DNA from: an uncultured Ectothiorhodospiraceae bacterium
Lineage (GTDB): Bacteria > Pseudomonadota > Gammaproteobacteria > UBA9214
Direction of reading: 5' to 3'
Assembly: GCA_947259415.1 (NCBI GenBank)
Contig: CAMYMI010000005.1
Coordinates: 124,001 to 188,000, forward strand
DNA: 64,000 nucleotides
Shown here: positions 36,494 through 46,867 of the stretch, piece after piece
Layout: every line of letters starts with the position of its first letter
Position numbering within the stretch: position 1 is the first letter of the stretch
The notes under the pieces: model-generated
Told to the model about the DNA's origin: nothing
Seen by the model: the letters and a program-made list of their open reading frames with translations, nothing else
Databases searched by the model: none
Made by a program: the position numbers and the translations under genes

Positions 36494-38452
36494 ATGTGGC
36501 TGGGTGTAGATACCGGCGGTACCTTTACCGACTTCGTCCTGTTTGACGGGCAGTCGCTGCGCGTGCACAAGGTGTTGTCCACGCCGCAGGCGCCGGAGCG
36601 GGCTGTCCTGCAGGGAATTGCCGAACTCGGACTGGCCATGGACTCGCTGCAGGTGGTGCACGGATCCACCGTGGCCACCAACGCCGTGCTGGAGCGCAAG
36701 GGCGTGCGCACACTCTATATCACCAACCGTGGCCTGCGCGATGTTCTGACCATTGGCCGTCAGGCGCGTCGTGAACTCTACAACCTGCAGCCGGAGCCGG
36801 TGCCGCCACCGGTCCCGCGCGAGTTCTGTCTGGAGGTAGACGCGCGCCTGGGTGCAGGCGGGGAGCGGCTGTCCGCACTGAGCACGGTGGACCGGGAGCT
36901 CATTGAGATACAGCTGCGCCGGCTGCAGCCGCAGGCCGTGGCGATCAATCTGCTGTTCTCCTTCATGGATGACAGCGATGAACGCCGCATCGAGTCGTGG
37001 CTGCCCGAGGGGCTGTTCGTGTCGCGCTCCTCCGAGGTGCTGCCGGAGTACCGGGAGTACGAACGCGGCATTGCCACCTGGCTGAATGCCTGGGTCGGGC
37101 CTCTGGTGGACGGTTACCTGTGCCGCCTGCAGCAGGCGCTGGCCCCGGCACCGGTCAGCGTCATGCAGAGTGCAGGCGGAACGGTCAGCGCTGCGCAGGC
37201 GGGGCGCAAGGCCGTGCACCTGCTGTTGTCCGGCCCGGCAGGCGGGCTGATGGGGGCACGCTTTATCGGCCAGCAGGCCGGTATCAGCCAGCTGCTGAGT
37301 TTTGACATGGGCGGGACCTCGACCGACGTGGGCCTGATCGAGGGTGATATCCGGCTAACCTCCGAGGGTCACATCGGGCCCTGGCCGGTGGCTGTGCCGA
37401 TGGTCGACATGCACACCATCGGGGCGGGGGGCGGTTCGATTGCCGCCATCGACAGCGGGGGGCTGCTGCAGGTGGGGCCGGAATCGGCCGGCGCGGCTCC
37501 GGGTCCGGCCTGTTATGGGCAGGGCGGCGTGCTGCCCACGGTGACCGATGCCAACCTGGTTCTGGGGCGCCTGCAGGCGGACGCCTTCCTGGGTGGCTCC
37601 ATGACGCTGGATACCGAAGCCGCCCGGCAAGTCGTAGCCACCATCGCGATGGCATTGGCTATCGATGTCGAGGCCGCTGCGCAGGGTGTCATCGAGATTG
37701 CCAACGAACACATGGTCCAGGCCCTGCGGGTGATCTCGGTGCAGCGCGGGGTGGATCCGCGTGACCACGTGCTGGTGTCATTCGGGGGTGCCGGCGGCCT
37801 GCATGTCTGTGCCCTGGCCGACGCGCTGGGGATGCGGCGCGCCCTGGTCCCGTTGCATGCCGGGGTGTTGTCCGCACTGGGCATGCTGGCGGCACCGCGG
37901 GCACGCCAGCTGTCACACACCCTGACCGGGGTGCTGGACGACTTCGATGAGGCGGATCTGCAGCAGCAGCTGCAGGCACTGGCCGACAAGGGAACCGCGT
38001 CCCTGGTCGCGGAAGGGGGCGTGGCACAGGACATCGTGAGCGAATTCAGCCTGGACCTGCGCTATCAGGGACAGTCGTTTACCCTGACCCTGCCCTGGCA
38101 GGGAAGTGAATCCACCAGAGAGGCCTTTCAGCATGCGCATGAACAGCGTTACGGCCATCGCCTGACAACCGCGGTCGAGCTGGTGAATATCCGCTGCAAC
38201 CTGCACGACCGGCCACCGGAAATCATGTTGCCGGGCCTGCCCGTGGCGGATGCCCGGCAATCCCCCGTCCGCCGTGTGCAGCTTGCCGGTTATACGGAGC
38301 CGGTGCCGGTCTGGCCGCGGGGGTCGCTGGCCGCGGGGCAGGAGATAGCCGGCCCGGCCCTGGTGACGGAAACGGTCGCCACGACCTACCTGCCGGTCGG
38401 CTGGTCGTGCCGCGTGGACCCTGTCGGGAACCTGCTGCTGAAACGGGGCTGA
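36494..38452 (+). CDS. hydantoinase/oxoprolinase family protein (HyuA type)
   Basis: 652-aa protein of the N-methylhydantoinase A / acetone carboxylase beta family. N-terminal ATPase-like loop GVDTGGTFTDFVLFDG, HGSTVATNAVLERKG near 55, DMGGTSTDVGLIEGDI near 270 and GAGGGSIAAIDSGGLLQVGPESAGAAPGPACYG near 312. These enzymes normally act with a HyuB-type partner to open cyclic amides with ATP. No hyuB is adjacent, so the partner is elsewhere or the protein is a stand-alone type. Substrate cannot be told from sequence. Confidence 0.88.
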   Translation: MWLGVDTGGTFTDFVLFDGQSLRVHKVLSTPQAPERAVLQGIAELGLAMDSLQVVHGSTVATNAVLERKGVRTLYITNRGLRDVLTIGRQARRELYNLQPEPVPPPVPREFCLEVDARLGAGGERLSALSTVDRELIEIQLRRLQPQAVAINLLFSFMDDSDERRIESWLPEGLFVSRSSEVLPEYREYERGIATWLNAWVGPLVDGYLCRLQQALAPAPVSVMQSAGGTVSAAQAGRKAVHLLLSGPAGGLMGARFIGQQAGISQLLSFDMGGTSTDVGLIEGDIRLTSEGHIGPWPVAVPMVDMHTIGAGGGSIAAIDSGGLLQVGPESAGAAPGPACYGQGGVLPTVTDANLVLGRLQADAFLGGSMTLDTEAARQVVATIAMALAIDVEAAAQGVIEIANEHMVQALRVISVQRGVDPRDHVLVSFGGAGGLHVCALADALGMRRALVPLHAGVLSALGMLAAPRARQLSHTLTGVLDDFDEADLQQQLQALADKGTASLVAEGGVAQDIVSEFSLDLRYQGQSFTLTLPWQGSESTREAFQHAHEQRYGHRLTTAVELVNIRCNLHDRPPEIMLPGLPVADARQSPVRRVQLAGYTEPVPVWPRGSLAAGQEIAGPALVTETVATTYLPVGWSCRVDPVGNLLLKRG

Positions 38453-38557
38453 TTGCCATGCTAACGGCACCAGCCGGATAAACCGCCACCCCGGACAGGT
38501 GCCGTGCAGCGCCGTGATATACTGCTGCCGGATAAATCCAATCGAGGTATACAGTTG

Positions 38558-39763
38558 ATGATAGATGTTGTTTTGGAATTCCTGAGCGGCGGGGGGCTGG
38601 CCCGCCTGTCGATTGGCGGCCTGGTGGTTGTGGGTTTGATACTGACCCAGGTGACGATTGCCGCCGTCACAATTTACCTGCACCGGCACCAGGCCCACCG
38701 GGCGCTGGGCCTGCATCCCGTGGTCACTCATTTCTTCCGTTTCTGGCTATGGATGACGACCGGTATGGTGACCAGGGAATGGGTGGCCGTGCATCGCAAG
38801 CACCATGCGAAATGCGAAACAGCGCAAGACCCGCACAGCCCCCGGATACTTGGAATTGGCACGGTACTGGCGCGGGGTGCCGAGCTTTACCGGCGCGAGG
38901 CTGCCAACAAACAGACCCTGGCGCACTATGGCCACCTGACCCCGGATGACTGGCTGGAACGGCACCTGTATGCGCGCTTCCCCGTGCTGGGGATTACGCT
39001 GCTGCTGGGGCTGGATATCGCCCTGTTCGGGATTGCCGGCCTGGTGTTGTGGGCAGTGCAAATGGTTTGGATACCCTTCTGGGCCGCCGGTGTCATCAAC
39101 GGTCTGGGACACTGGTGGGGTTATCGCAACTACGAGACCCGCGACGCCGCCCGCAACATCACCCCCCTTGGTATCTTTATCGGTGGCGAAGAACTGCATT
39201 CCAACCACCATGCCTTTCCGGCATCGGCCCGGTTTTCCAGCAAGTGGTGGGAATTCGACCTGGGCTGGGTCTATATCCGCGTGCTGGCACTGCTGGGACT
39301 GGCCCGGGTCAAGAAAGTGGCGCCGCGTCGACCGGTAATCCTGGAGCGCAAGGAAACCATCGATCTGGACACCGTGCGCGCCGTGGTGCTAAGCCGGATG
39401 TATGTCATGGCCAGTTACGCCCGGGAGGTGATCCGGCCGGTGCTCAGGCAGGAACGCCGCGAGGCCGACGGTTCCTGCAGGCGGCTGTTGCGCCGTGCGC
39501 GCGGCCTGCTGACCCGCGAGGTCACCCTGATCGACATGGCGGCGCGCGGGCGACTGGAGCAGGTCCTGGAGCGGTTCGCCAACCTGCGGGTTGTCTACCA
39601 GTATCGCCAGCAGCTGCAGTCGGTATGGGCGCGCCAGGCGCTCAGTCAGGAGCAGCTTCTGCAGGGACTCCAGGAGTGGTGCCAGCAGGCCGAGGCAACC
39701 GGGATCACTGCACTGCAGGAGTTCTCGCAGCGCCTGCGTGGCTACAGCCTGCAACCGGCCTGA
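38558..39763 (+). CDS. membrane fatty acid (acyl-CoA) desaturase with long C-terminal extension
   Basis: Non-heme di-iron desaturase. Three histidine boxes: HRHQAH (42-47), HRKHH (79-83) and HSNHH (214-218), with membrane helices between. Start ATG 38558 follows a GAGG site; an upstream frame from 38504 has no support. After about residue 265 there is a soluble, Arg/Gln-rich extension of roughly 130 residues, also seen in DesB-like desaturases of Pseudomonas. Probably introduces a Delta9 double bond into exogenous or phospholipid acyl chains, adjusting membrane fluidity. 105 bp after the HyuA-type gene. Confidence 0.88.
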   Translation: MIDVVLEFLSGGGLARLSIGGLVVVGLILTQVTIAAVTIYLHRHQAHRALGLHPVVTHFFRFWLWMTTGMVTREWVAVHRKHHAKCETAQDPHSPRILGIGTVLARGAELYRREAANKQTLAHYGHLTPDDWLERHLYARFPVLGITLLLGLDIALFGIAGLVLWAVQMVWIPFWAAGVINGLGHWWGYRNYETRDAARNITPLGIFIGGEELHSNHHAFPASARFSSKWWEFDLGWVYIRVLALLGLARVKKVAPRRPVILERKETIDLDTVRAVVLSRMYVMASYAREVIRPVLRQERREADGSCRRLLRRARGLLTREVTLIDMAARGRLEQVLERFANLRVVYQYRQQLQSVWARQALSQEQLLQGLQEWCQQAEATGITALQEFSQRLRGYSLQPA

Positions 39764-39843
39764 ATTTCATCTTAGCGGAAACCTGTTTCTCTGCGCCCTC
39801 GGCGACTCTGCAGTGAAACGGGTTGTAATTAAATACAGGCAAT

Positions 39844-39870
39844 AATAAACCCGGCGGTGCCGGGTTTATT
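39844..39870 (-). terminator. terminator of rpmB-rpmG
   Basis: Perfect 12-bp stem (AATAAACCCGGC and its complement) with a three-base loop. On the reverse strand it ends TTTATTATT. It may also stop desaturase transcripts arriving on the forward strand. Confidence 0.8.
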
Positions 39871-39892
39871 ATGCATGCTGCCAGCCGGTCAA

Positions 39893-40048
39893 TTACTTGA
39901 TCTTGGCTTCCTTGTACATCACGTGTTTGCGGACGACCGGGTCGAACTTCTTGATTTCCATCTTTTCCGGCATGTTGCGCTTGTTCTTGGTCGTGGTGTA
40001 GTAGTGACCGGTGCCGGCACTGGAGACGAGCTTGATTTTCTCACGCAT
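39893..40048 (-). CDS. rpmG: 50S ribosomal protein L33
   Basis: 51-aa protein [25 protein letters not shown]...[19 protein letters not shown], without the zinc-binding cysteine pairs, so the zinc-independent (C-minus) form. Ribosome site AGGAGA before the ATG at 40048. 11 bp after rpmB, terminator at 39844-39870. Confidence 0.97.
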   Translation of the reverse strand: MREKIKLVSSAGTGHYYTTTKNKRNMPEKMEIKKFDPVVRKHVMYKEAKIK

Positions 40049-40059
40049 GTCGATTTCTC

Positions 40060-40296
40060 CTAGACCTTCTCACCGCGGGCGCGGATGTCAGCCAGAACCG
40101 TGGCGATGCCCAGCTTGTCAATGATGCGCATCCCCTTGGAGGAGACGCGCAGTTTCACCCAGCGTTTCTCATCTTCCACCCAAAAGCGGTGATCCTGCAG
40201 ATTGGGAAGAAAGCGCCGGCGCGTTTTGTTGTTCGCATGGGAAACGTTGTTGCCGCTTTGCGGGCGTTTTCCCGTAACCTGACAGACTCTGGACAT
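40060..40296 (-). CDS. rpmB: 50S ribosomal protein L28
   Basis: 78-aa large-subunit protein starting [33 protein letters not shown], the canonical N-terminus, which fixes the start at 40296. It ends [27 protein letters not shown]. First gene of the rpmB-rpmG pair. Confidence 0.97.
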   Translation of the reverse strand: MSRVCQVTGKRPQSGNNVSHANNKTRRRFLPNLQDHRFWVEDEKRWVKLRVSSKGMRIIDKLGIATVLADIRARGEKV

Positions 40297-40344
40297 GACT
40301 GAAATTCCTGTATCACTACTGGTCAATGTAATAAAGAGCGCGCT

Positions 40345-40373
40345 TTTATAGCAGTTTGCTCTACTACCCGCAA
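40345..40373 (-). promoter_or_regulatory. rpmBG promoter
   Basis: Reverse strand: -35 TTGCGG (40373-40368), 17-base spacer, -10 TATAAA (40350-40345) preceded by TGC. It lies 48 bp before the rpmB start. Confidence 0.55.
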
Positions 40374-40557
40374 GCCACAGATCGGGTCAGGTGCCGGGTA
40401 TGATTTGACTGGAAAATCGTATTTTATTGAAAATAAAGATAATTATTGGTAGGCTGGGCACCGGTTTAAGCAAGCCACGCGTTCGTATTCATGACCGTCC
40501 GGCAGGCGGGACCTTTCCGCTGCCGCATTGACAGGACGCAGGGCGGGAATCTCGGTG

Positions 40558-42708
40558 ATGCCTGATTCGCAGGACAAACTTTACATACTCCTTATTAGTA
40601 TCCATGGCCTGATTCGCGGCCAGCATATGGAATTGGGCCGTGATGCGGATACCGGCGGCCAGACCAAGTATGTCGTCGAACTCGCACGTGCCCTGGGCGA
40701 GCACCCGGATATCGGTCAGGTCGATCTCATGACGCGGCGGATTCAGGACTCGGGGGTGAGTTCGGATTATGCGCGCCTCGAGGAGCGCTTGTCCGACAAG
40801 GCCCGCATTGTGCGTATCGAGTGCGGCGAGGAAGACTATCTTCCCAAAGAACAACTCTGGGACAGCCTGGATAATTTTGCCGACAATGCCCACACCTATC
40901 TGCGTGAAAACGGGCTGGTCCCGGACATAATCCACAGCCATTATGCCGATGCCGGCTATGTCGGGGTGCGCCTGTCCCACCTGCTCGAGGTACCGCTGGC
41001 ACATACCGGTCATTCACTCGGTCGGGTCAAGCGCCGGCGCCTGCTGGCCATGGGGTTAAAGCGTGAAGAGATCGAGTTGCGCTATAACATGACACGCCGA
41101 ATCGAGGCTGAAGAGGAAGTACTGGGCACGGCCGAGCTGGTGATTACCAGTACCCATCAGGAGATTGACCAGCAGTATGGCCTGTATAACCGTTATCAGC
41201 CGCAACGGATGAAGGTAATCCCGCCCGGTATTGAACTGGCGCGCTTTTTTCCGCCGGATGGCAACGATCGGGACGCACCCATTAAAGGCGAACTGGCGCG
41301 CTTCCTGCTGAATCCTGACCGCCCCATAGTGCTTGCGCTATCACGGCCGGATGCCCGTAAGAACATCAACACACTGCTGGAGGCCTACGGTGAGTCGGAA
41401 GCATTGCGACGGATCGCCAACCTGGTCATTGTCGCCGGTAACCGGGAGGATATACGGGAAATGGAAGAGGGGGCGCAGGAGGTGATGACTGATATCCTGC
41501 TGGCCATTGATCAGTATGATCTGTATGGAAAGGTCGCTTATCCCAAGCATCATCAGTCGGACGATGTGCCGGTACTTTACCGGCTCGCGGCCACGACCCA
41601 GGGTGCCTTCATCAATCCCGCCCTGACCGAACCCTTCGGCCTGACCCTGATCGAGGCAGCGGCCAGTGGTCTGCCGATCGTGGCAACGGAAGACGGGGGG
41701 CCGCGGGACATTATAAAAAATTGTCGTAACGGTTATCTGATCGATCCGCTCGACAAGGCCGATATAGCCAAGGCGCTGCTCCGCATGCTGAGTGACGCCA
41801 ATAGCTGGCGGCGTCTTGCCGACAGTGGTGTACAAGGGGTACGCACGCATTACTCCTGGCAGGCGCATGTCCGGGAATACGTTGCTGCCGTGCGCCCCTT
41901 GCGGCAAGAGGTACAAGCAGTCGTACCTGCAGCCTCGGTTGAACAGCGTTCCCTGTACAATGACCGTGCGATCTTTTCCGACCTGGACCAGAATCTGCTG
42001 GGAGATCCAAAATCACTGGCCGATTTCATCGCGGTAATACGCGAGTACCGCAAGTGCGCGACCTTCGGTATCGCGACCGGCCGGCGTCTGGATTCCGCCC
42101 TGCGTGCCATGAAGCAATACGGTATTCCACTGCCCGACATCCTGATCACCAGCCTCGGTACCGAGATCTATTATGCCCCGCGTCTCACCGCGGACCAGGC
42201 CTGGGTCAAGCATATCGATCACCTGTGGAACCCGAAGTCGGTGCAGCGCATCCTTGCGGAACTGCCGGGATTAAAGCGGCAGCCCAAGACGGAGCAGAGC
42301 CATTTCAAAATCAGCTATTACATTGATCCAAGGGAAGCTCCGAGCCTGGACGAGATCAACACACTGATGCAGCAGCATGAGCAGACCGTCAATCTGTTCA
42401 TGTCCTTTGGACAGTATCTGGATATCATCCCGGCGCGGGCCTCGAAAGGCTTTGCACTGCGCTGGGTTGCCGAACAGTGGGATATTCCGCTGGAACATAT
42501 CCTGGCCGCAGGGGGGTCGGGCGCCGACGAGGATATGATGCGCGGCAATACCATGGCCGTTGTGGTGGCCAATCGCCATCATGAGGAACTCTCCGCCCTT
42601 GCCGATATAGAACACATCTATTTTGCAAAACAGTCCTGCGCCGCCGGTATCCTGGAAGCAATCGAGTACTATAATTTTCTGGGTAACTGCAAACTGTCCG
42701 GGGCGTGA
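40558..42708 (+). CDS. sps: sucrose-phosphate synthase, two-domain
   Basis: Makes sucrose 6-phosphate from UDP- or ADP-glucose and fructose 6-phosphate. 716 aa from ATG 40558. N-terminal GT-B glycosyltransferase: LISIHGLIRGQHMELGRDADTGGQTKYVVELARAL, then the E-x7-E donor site in EPFGLTLIEAAASGLPIVATEDGGP. A C-terminal HAD domain of the sucrose-phosphatase type follows, but motif I reads DLDQN (475-479, Asn in place of the usual Thr) and motif IV reads GGSGAD (652-657, in place of GDSGND). The domain is therefore probably inactive, and a separate phosphatase gene follows. A weak TTGACT at 40405 could be part of the operon promoter. Confidence 0.95.
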   Translation: MPDSQDKLYILLISIHGLIRGQHMELGRDADTGGQTKYVVELARALGEHPDIGQVDLMTRRIQDSGVSSDYARLEERLSDKARIVRIECGEEDYLPKEQLWDSLDNFADNAHTYLRENGLVPDIIHSHYADAGYVGVRLSHLLEVPLAHTGHSLGRVKRRRLLAMGLKREEIELRYNMTRRIEAEEEVLGTAELVITSTHQEIDQQYGLYNRYQPQRMKVIPPGIELARFFPPDGNDRDAPIKGELARFLLNPDRPIVLALSRPDARKNINTLLEAYGESEALRRIANLVIVAGNREDIREMEEGAQEVMTDILLAIDQYDLYGKVAYPKHHQSDDVPVLYRLAATTQGAFINPALTEPFGLTLIEAAASGLPIVATEDGGPRDIIKNCRNGYLIDPLDKADIAKALLRMLSDANSWRRLADSGVQGVRTHYSWQAHVREYVAAVRPLRQEVQAVVPAASVEQRSLYNDRAIFSDLDQNLLGDPKSLADFIAVIREYRKCATFGIATGRRLDSALRAMKQYGIPLPDILITSLGTEIYYAPRLTADQAWVKHIDHLWNPKSVQRILAELPGLKRQPKTEQSHFKISYYIDPREAPSLDEINTLMQQHEQTVNLFMSFGQYLDIIPARASKGFALRWVAEQWDIPLEHILAAGGSGADEDMMRGNTMAVVVANRHHEELSALADIEHIYFAKQSCAAGILEAIEYYNFLGNCKLSGA

Positions 42709-42710
42709 AC

Positions 42711-43574
42711 ATGCAGCTGCTGCTCTGCACGGATCTTGATCGCACTGTTCTGCCGAACGGTCCGCAACCGGAATCAGATAATGCACGCAGCCGATTTGCC
42801 GCGCTGGCAGCCAGACCGGAAGTGACACTGGTGTATGTGACGGGGCGCGACCGGCAGCTGGTCAGAAAGGCCATGGCCAATTATTCCCTGCCAAGACCTG
42901 ATTATGTTATCGGCGATGTCGGTACCACGATCTACGAGGTTCGTTCGGATGACTGGCATCCCTGGCTCGAATGGCAGCAGGAAATTGCCTCTGATTGGGC
43001 TGGCCTGAAGCGCAGTGATCTCAGGAAGCTGTTGCTCGATATTGTGGACCTGTATCCGCAGGAACCGGCAAAGCAGAACCTCCACAAGTTGAGTTTCTAT
43101 GTGCCGCTGTATGCCCACACTGCAACACTTTCGCACGACATACGTCGACGTCTAGAGGCCTCCGGCGTCAGGGCAAACCTCGTCTGGAGCATCGATGAAC
43201 CACGCGAGATTGGTTTGCTGGATGTGCTGCCGGCCAGTGCAGGCAAAAAACATGCAATATCGTTTTTGATGCAACGCAACGGCTTTGCACTTGCCGATAC
43301 CGTATTCGCAGGCGACAGTGGCAATGACCTGCCTGTTCTGGCCAGTGAGATTCCTGCCGTTCTTGTTGCCAATGCCAGCCCGGAAGTACGCAGCGAGGCA
43401 CTGGCCCAGGCCAGGGGATGGGGGCATGCAGACGCCTTGTACATTGCGCAGGGAGGTCTCATGGATATGAACGGAAATTACACCGCCGGCGTGCTGGAAG
43501 GTGTAGTGCATTACAAACCTGAGGTTCGTAACTGGCTGACAGAAAGCACCAGCACGAAGCCTGCCAATGGTTGA
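42711..43574 (+). CDS. spp: sucrose-phosphate phosphatase
   Basis: HAD-IIB phosphatase that converts sucrose 6-phosphate to sucrose. Catalytic DLDRT at residues 8-12 and GDSGND at 201-206 are both intact, in contrast to the HAD domain of the synthase upstream. Family stretches VTGRDRQLVRKA and PDYVIGDVGTTIYE are present. 287 aa, starts 2 bp after the synthase stop and overlaps the fructokinase gene by 8 bp. Confidence 0.94.
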   Translation: MQLLLCTDLDRTVLPNGPQPESDNARSRFAALAARPEVTLVYVTGRDRQLVRKAMANYSLPRPDYVIGDVGTTIYEVRSDDWHPWLEWQQEIASDWAGLKRSDLRKLLLDIVDLYPQEPAKQNLHKLSFYVPLYAHTATLSHDIRRRLEASGVRANLVWSIDEPREIGLLDVLPASAGKKHAISFLMQRNGFALADTVFAGDSGNDLPVLASEIPAVLVANASPEVRSEALAQARGWGHADALYIAQGGLMDMNGNYTAGVLEGVVHYKPEVRNWLTESTSTKPANG

Positions 43575-44457
43575 TATCGAACGGCCGGTTATCTTCGGCG
43601 AGGTATTGTATGACTGTTTCCCGGATGGCCAGGCGATTCTCGGTGGTGCGCCGTTCAACGTGGCCTGGCATCTGCAGGGTTTTGGTCTGGCACCGTTATT
43701 CATATCCAGGGTTGGTGATGATCCACTCGGACACAGGGTCAGGGATGCCATGCACAGACATGGTATGGATACTTCAGGGTTGCAGCTGGATTCCGCACAT
43801 CCGACCGGCAAGGTAACCATCACCCTGTCCGGAAAGGACCACAGCTTCGAGATCATTCCTGACCAGGCCTATGACTATATCGACCGTGACGCGCTGCCAC
43901 CCCTGCCGGAAACTGCGCTGTTCTACCATGGCAGCCTGGCTGCCAGGAGTCCTGTTTCTGCGCGGACGCTGGCATTCCTCCGCGCGCGTTATACCAGCAG
44001 GCGCCTGGTAGACGTGAACCTGCGCAGCCCCTGGTGGGAAGACAAGCAGGTTCTGGACCTGATTGACGCTGCCTGGCTGGCAAAGCTGAACGACGAGGAA
44101 TTGCTCCAGCTGGTACCGGGTGAGAAAGATGATGCAACCCGCATGCAACGTTTGATTGGAGATGCAGGGCTGCAACTGCTGGTGGTTACACGAGGTGCAG
44201 CCGGCGCAGAATTGCTGACTTCCGGCGGTGACAGGTTCCGGGTGACGCCGGATCCCGTGGCCGGGGTAGTCGATACGGTCGGTGCCGGCGACGCACTGAC
44301 CAGTGTTCTCATGCTGGGTGTGCTGCAGGACTGGCCCTACCGCGAGACACTGGAGCGATCACAGGCCTTCGCCTCCGTCATCGTTGGTTGCCGTGGTGCG
44401 ATTGTAGAGGATCCGGGCTTTTACCAGCCATTTATCGAGGAGTGGGGGCTCGCGTGA
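43567..44457 (+). CDS. fruK: fructokinase, PfkB family
   Basis: Ribokinase-fold sugar kinase. Start segment [30 protein letters not shown] is close to bacterial fructokinases; catalytic GAGD is at 239-242 in [12 protein letters not shown]. 296 aa. In this operon it would phosphorylate the fructose freed by sucrose synthase, returning it as fructose 6-phosphate. It overlaps the gene before by 8 bp and the one after by 4 bp (GTGA). Confidence 0.93.
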   Translation: MVDIERPVIFGEVLYDCFPDGQAILGGAPFNVAWHLQGFGLAPLFISRVGDDPLGHRVRDAMHRHGMDTSGLQLDSAHPTGKVTITLSGKDHSFEIIPDQAYDYIDRDALPPLPETALFYHGSLAARSPVSARTLAFLRARYTSRRLVDVNLRSPWWEDKQVLDLIDAAWLAKLNDEELLQLVPGEKDDATRMQRLIGDAGLQLLVVTRGAAGAELLTSGGDRFRVTPDPVAGVVDTVGAGDALTSVLMLGVLQDWPYRETLERSQAFASVIVGCRGAIVEDPGFYQPFIEEWGLA

Positions 44458-46859
44458 CACTGGATCGGGAATTCCTTGAATCCCTGCAGCGCTACTTGAA
44501 GGAGGAGCGCACCAATGCACACCGCGTGCTCCACCGATTGCAAGATTTAGGCAAGCAGTTGTTGCTGCGGGACGAGGTTCATGATGCCTTTGCCCGGTTG
44601 TGTATGTCCGACTCTGGCGAATGTCTTGCAGGAACCCCGCTCGAGCGCATGGTGCAAGCGACCCAGGAGGCGGTTCTCGATGCCGACTGGCTTTATGTTG
44701 CCTTGCGTGTCAGGGTCGGCCGCTGGTCCTATCTGCGCTTGCACGGCAACACGATGTCGGTTGAGGAAATACCGGTAAGCCAGTTTCTCTATGTCAAGGA
44801 ACGTCTTGTCGACGGCCAGCAGGATGCTATAGAACACCTGCTGGAGATCGACCTCGAGCCGTTCCTGCGTGATTTTCCGAAGATGCACGAGACGCGCTCA
44901 ATCGGCCGTGGTGTGGAATTTCTCAATCGGCGTCTTTCCAGTCAGTTGTTCGAGGACAGTGGCAAGGGGAACCGCTTGCTGCTTGATTTTTTGCGCGTGC
45001 ATCGTTACCAGCAGCAGACACTGATGCTCAACGAGGCGGTCAATGATGTAGATACGTTGCGCACGGCGTTGCGGCAGGCGAATGAATTGTTGCTGGCGGT
45101 ACCGGCCGATACACCGTGGAAGGAGCTGGCACCGCGTTTGCGTGCCCTGGGCTTCGAGCCTGGCTGGGGCAAGGATGCGGCACGGATCAGGGGCTATATG
45201 GAGCTCATGCTGGATATTCTCGAGGCGCCGTCGCCCTCCGGTCTGGAACAGTTCCTGCAGAATATCCCGATGATTTTTTCCATCGCGATACTGTCGCCGC
45301 ATGGCTGGTTCGGTCAGAGTGATGTGCTGGGTCGTCCGGATACCGGTGGCCAGGTGGTCTATATCCTCGACCAGGTGCACGCCCTGGAACGGGCCATGCA
45401 CAACAGTCTGAGGGAACAGGGGCTGGATATCGATCCGCGTATACTGGTGGTGACTCGTCTGATACCCGAAGCCGAGGGGACGACCTGCGATCAGCGCACT
45501 GAACCCATTGCCGGAACGCGTAATGCGCGGATCCTGCGAGTCCCTTTTCTGGACCCAACCGGGCAGGTTGTGCCGCACTGGATGTCACGTTTTGAGGTCT
45601 GGCCGTATCTCGAACGCTTCAGTTACGAAGTTGAGCGTGAAATACTGGTTGAACTGGGAGGCCGGCCCGATTTCATAATCGGTAACTATTCCGATGGCAA
45701 CCTGGTAGCGTCACTGCTGTCGCAACGACTCGGTGTGACGCAGTGCAACATCGCGCATGCCCTGGAGAAGACCAAGTACCTGTATTCCGATCTGTACTGG
45801 CGCGAAAACGACGAGCATTACCACTTCTCATGCCAGTTCACTGCTGACCTGATTGCCATGAATACGGCCGATTTTATTATTACCTCCACTTACCAGGAGA
45901 TCGCCGGTACGACTGACAGTGCAGGACAGTATGAGGCGCATGGTGCCTATACGATGCCAGGCTTGTATCGTGTGGTGCATGGGATCGACGTGTTCGATCC
46001 GAAGTTCAATATTGTCTCACCCGGCGCAGACGAGGAAATATATTTTCCATACACCAGATCCGAACTGCGTCTAGCGCATTACGATACGGATATTCGCGAT
46101 CTCCTGTTCGGTGCCGACGGCGGTGACAAACGCGGCGTCCTGTTTGATGTCAACAAGCCGCTGTTGTTCACCATGGCGCGCATGGACCAGATCAAGAACA
46201 TTACAGGTCTGGTCGAATGGTACGGCGCCTGTCCGAAGCTTCGTGAGGAAGCAAATCTGGTCGTGGTTGGCGGGCATGTGGATCCTGCCCGCTCGAGCAA
46301 TGCGGAGGAATACGAGCAGATTCTTAAAATGCACCGGCTCGTGGACGAATACGGCCTGGACGGTCAGGTGCGCTGGTTGGGAATGTACCTCGACAGGGCG
46401 TTTGCCGGAGAACTCTACCGGGTGATTGCCGACTCTCGTGGCGCTTTCGTACAGCCGGCCCTGTTCGAGGCGTTCGGCCTGACCGTGATCGAAGCCATGA
46501 GCACCGGTCTGCCGACCTTCGCCACCTGTTTTGGTGGACCGCTTGAGATCATAGAGGATGATATTTCCGGTTTCCATATCAATCCCAATCATGGGGCGGA
46601 AGCGGCGCAGCGCATCGCGGATTTTTTTGCACGTTGCCGGGAGAATCCGGTTGAATGGCGGCGTATTTCGGAGGCGGCGCTGGCGCGGGTCGATGCACGA
46701 TACACCTGGAAGGGATATGCTGAACGCCTGATGACATTGTCGCGTGTGTATGGATTCTGGCATTACGTGACCGACCTGGAACGTGATGAACTGCGGCGCT
46801 ATCTCGAAATGTTCTACAGCCTCCAGTTCCGGCCCCTGGCGCGGGCCATGCTGGGCTAG
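44454..46859 (+). CDS. sucrose synthase
   Basis: Reversible enzyme: sucrose + NDP to NDP-glucose + fructose. 801 aa from GTG 44454, which overlaps the fructokinase stop and has a GAGGAGTGGGG site upstream. The N-terminal regulatory region (about 1-265) is followed by the GT-B core: [29 protein letters not shown] near 278, [36 protein letters not shown], and the E-x7-E donor site E672/E680 in EAFGLTVIE. Length and layout match plant and cyanobacterial sucrose synthases rather than synthase/phosphatase or amylosucrase. Confidence 0.95.
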   Translation: MTLDREFLESLQRYLKEERTNAHRVLHRLQDLGKQLLLRDEVHDAFARLCMSDSGECLAGTPLERMVQATQEAVLDADWLYVALRVRVGRWSYLRLHGNTMSVEEIPVSQFLYVKERLVDGQQDAIEHLLEIDLEPFLRDFPKMHETRSIGRGVEFLNRRLSSQLFEDSGKGNRLLLDFLRVHRYQQQTLMLNEAVNDVDTLRTALRQANELLLAVPADTPWKELAPRLRALGFEPGWGKDAARIRGYMELMLDILEAPSPSGLEQFLQNIPMIFSIAILSPHGWFGQSDVLGRPDTGGQVVYILDQVHALERAMHNSLREQGLDIDPRILVVTRLIPEAEGTTCDQRTEPIAGTRNARILRVPFLDPTGQVVPHWMSRFEVWPYLERFSYEVEREILVELGGRPDFIIGNYSDGNLVASLLSQRLGVTQCNIAHALEKTKYLYSDLYWRENDEHYHFSCQFTADLIAMNTADFIITSTYQEIAGTTDSAGQYEAHGAYTMPGLYRVVHGIDVFDPKFNIVSPGADEEIYFPYTRSELRLAHYDTDIRDLLFGADGGDKRGVLFDVNKPLLFTMARMDQIKNITGLVEWYGACPKLREEANLVVVGGHVDPARSSNAEEYEQILKMHRLVDEYGLDGQVRWLGMYLDRAFAGELYRVIADSRGAFVQPALFEAFGLTVIEAMSTGLPTFATCFGGPLEIIEDDISGFHINPNHGAEAAQRIADFFARCRENPVEWRRISEAALARVDARYTWKGYAERLMTLSRVYGFWHYVTDLERDELRRYLEMFYSLQFRPLARAMLG

Positions 46860-46867
46860 TCTGGCGG

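Noticed and set aside
40405-40434. TTGACT with GAAAAT as the sucrose operon promoter
   Set aside because: The -10 match is poor and the spacer is 18 bases; not strong enough to list as a feature.
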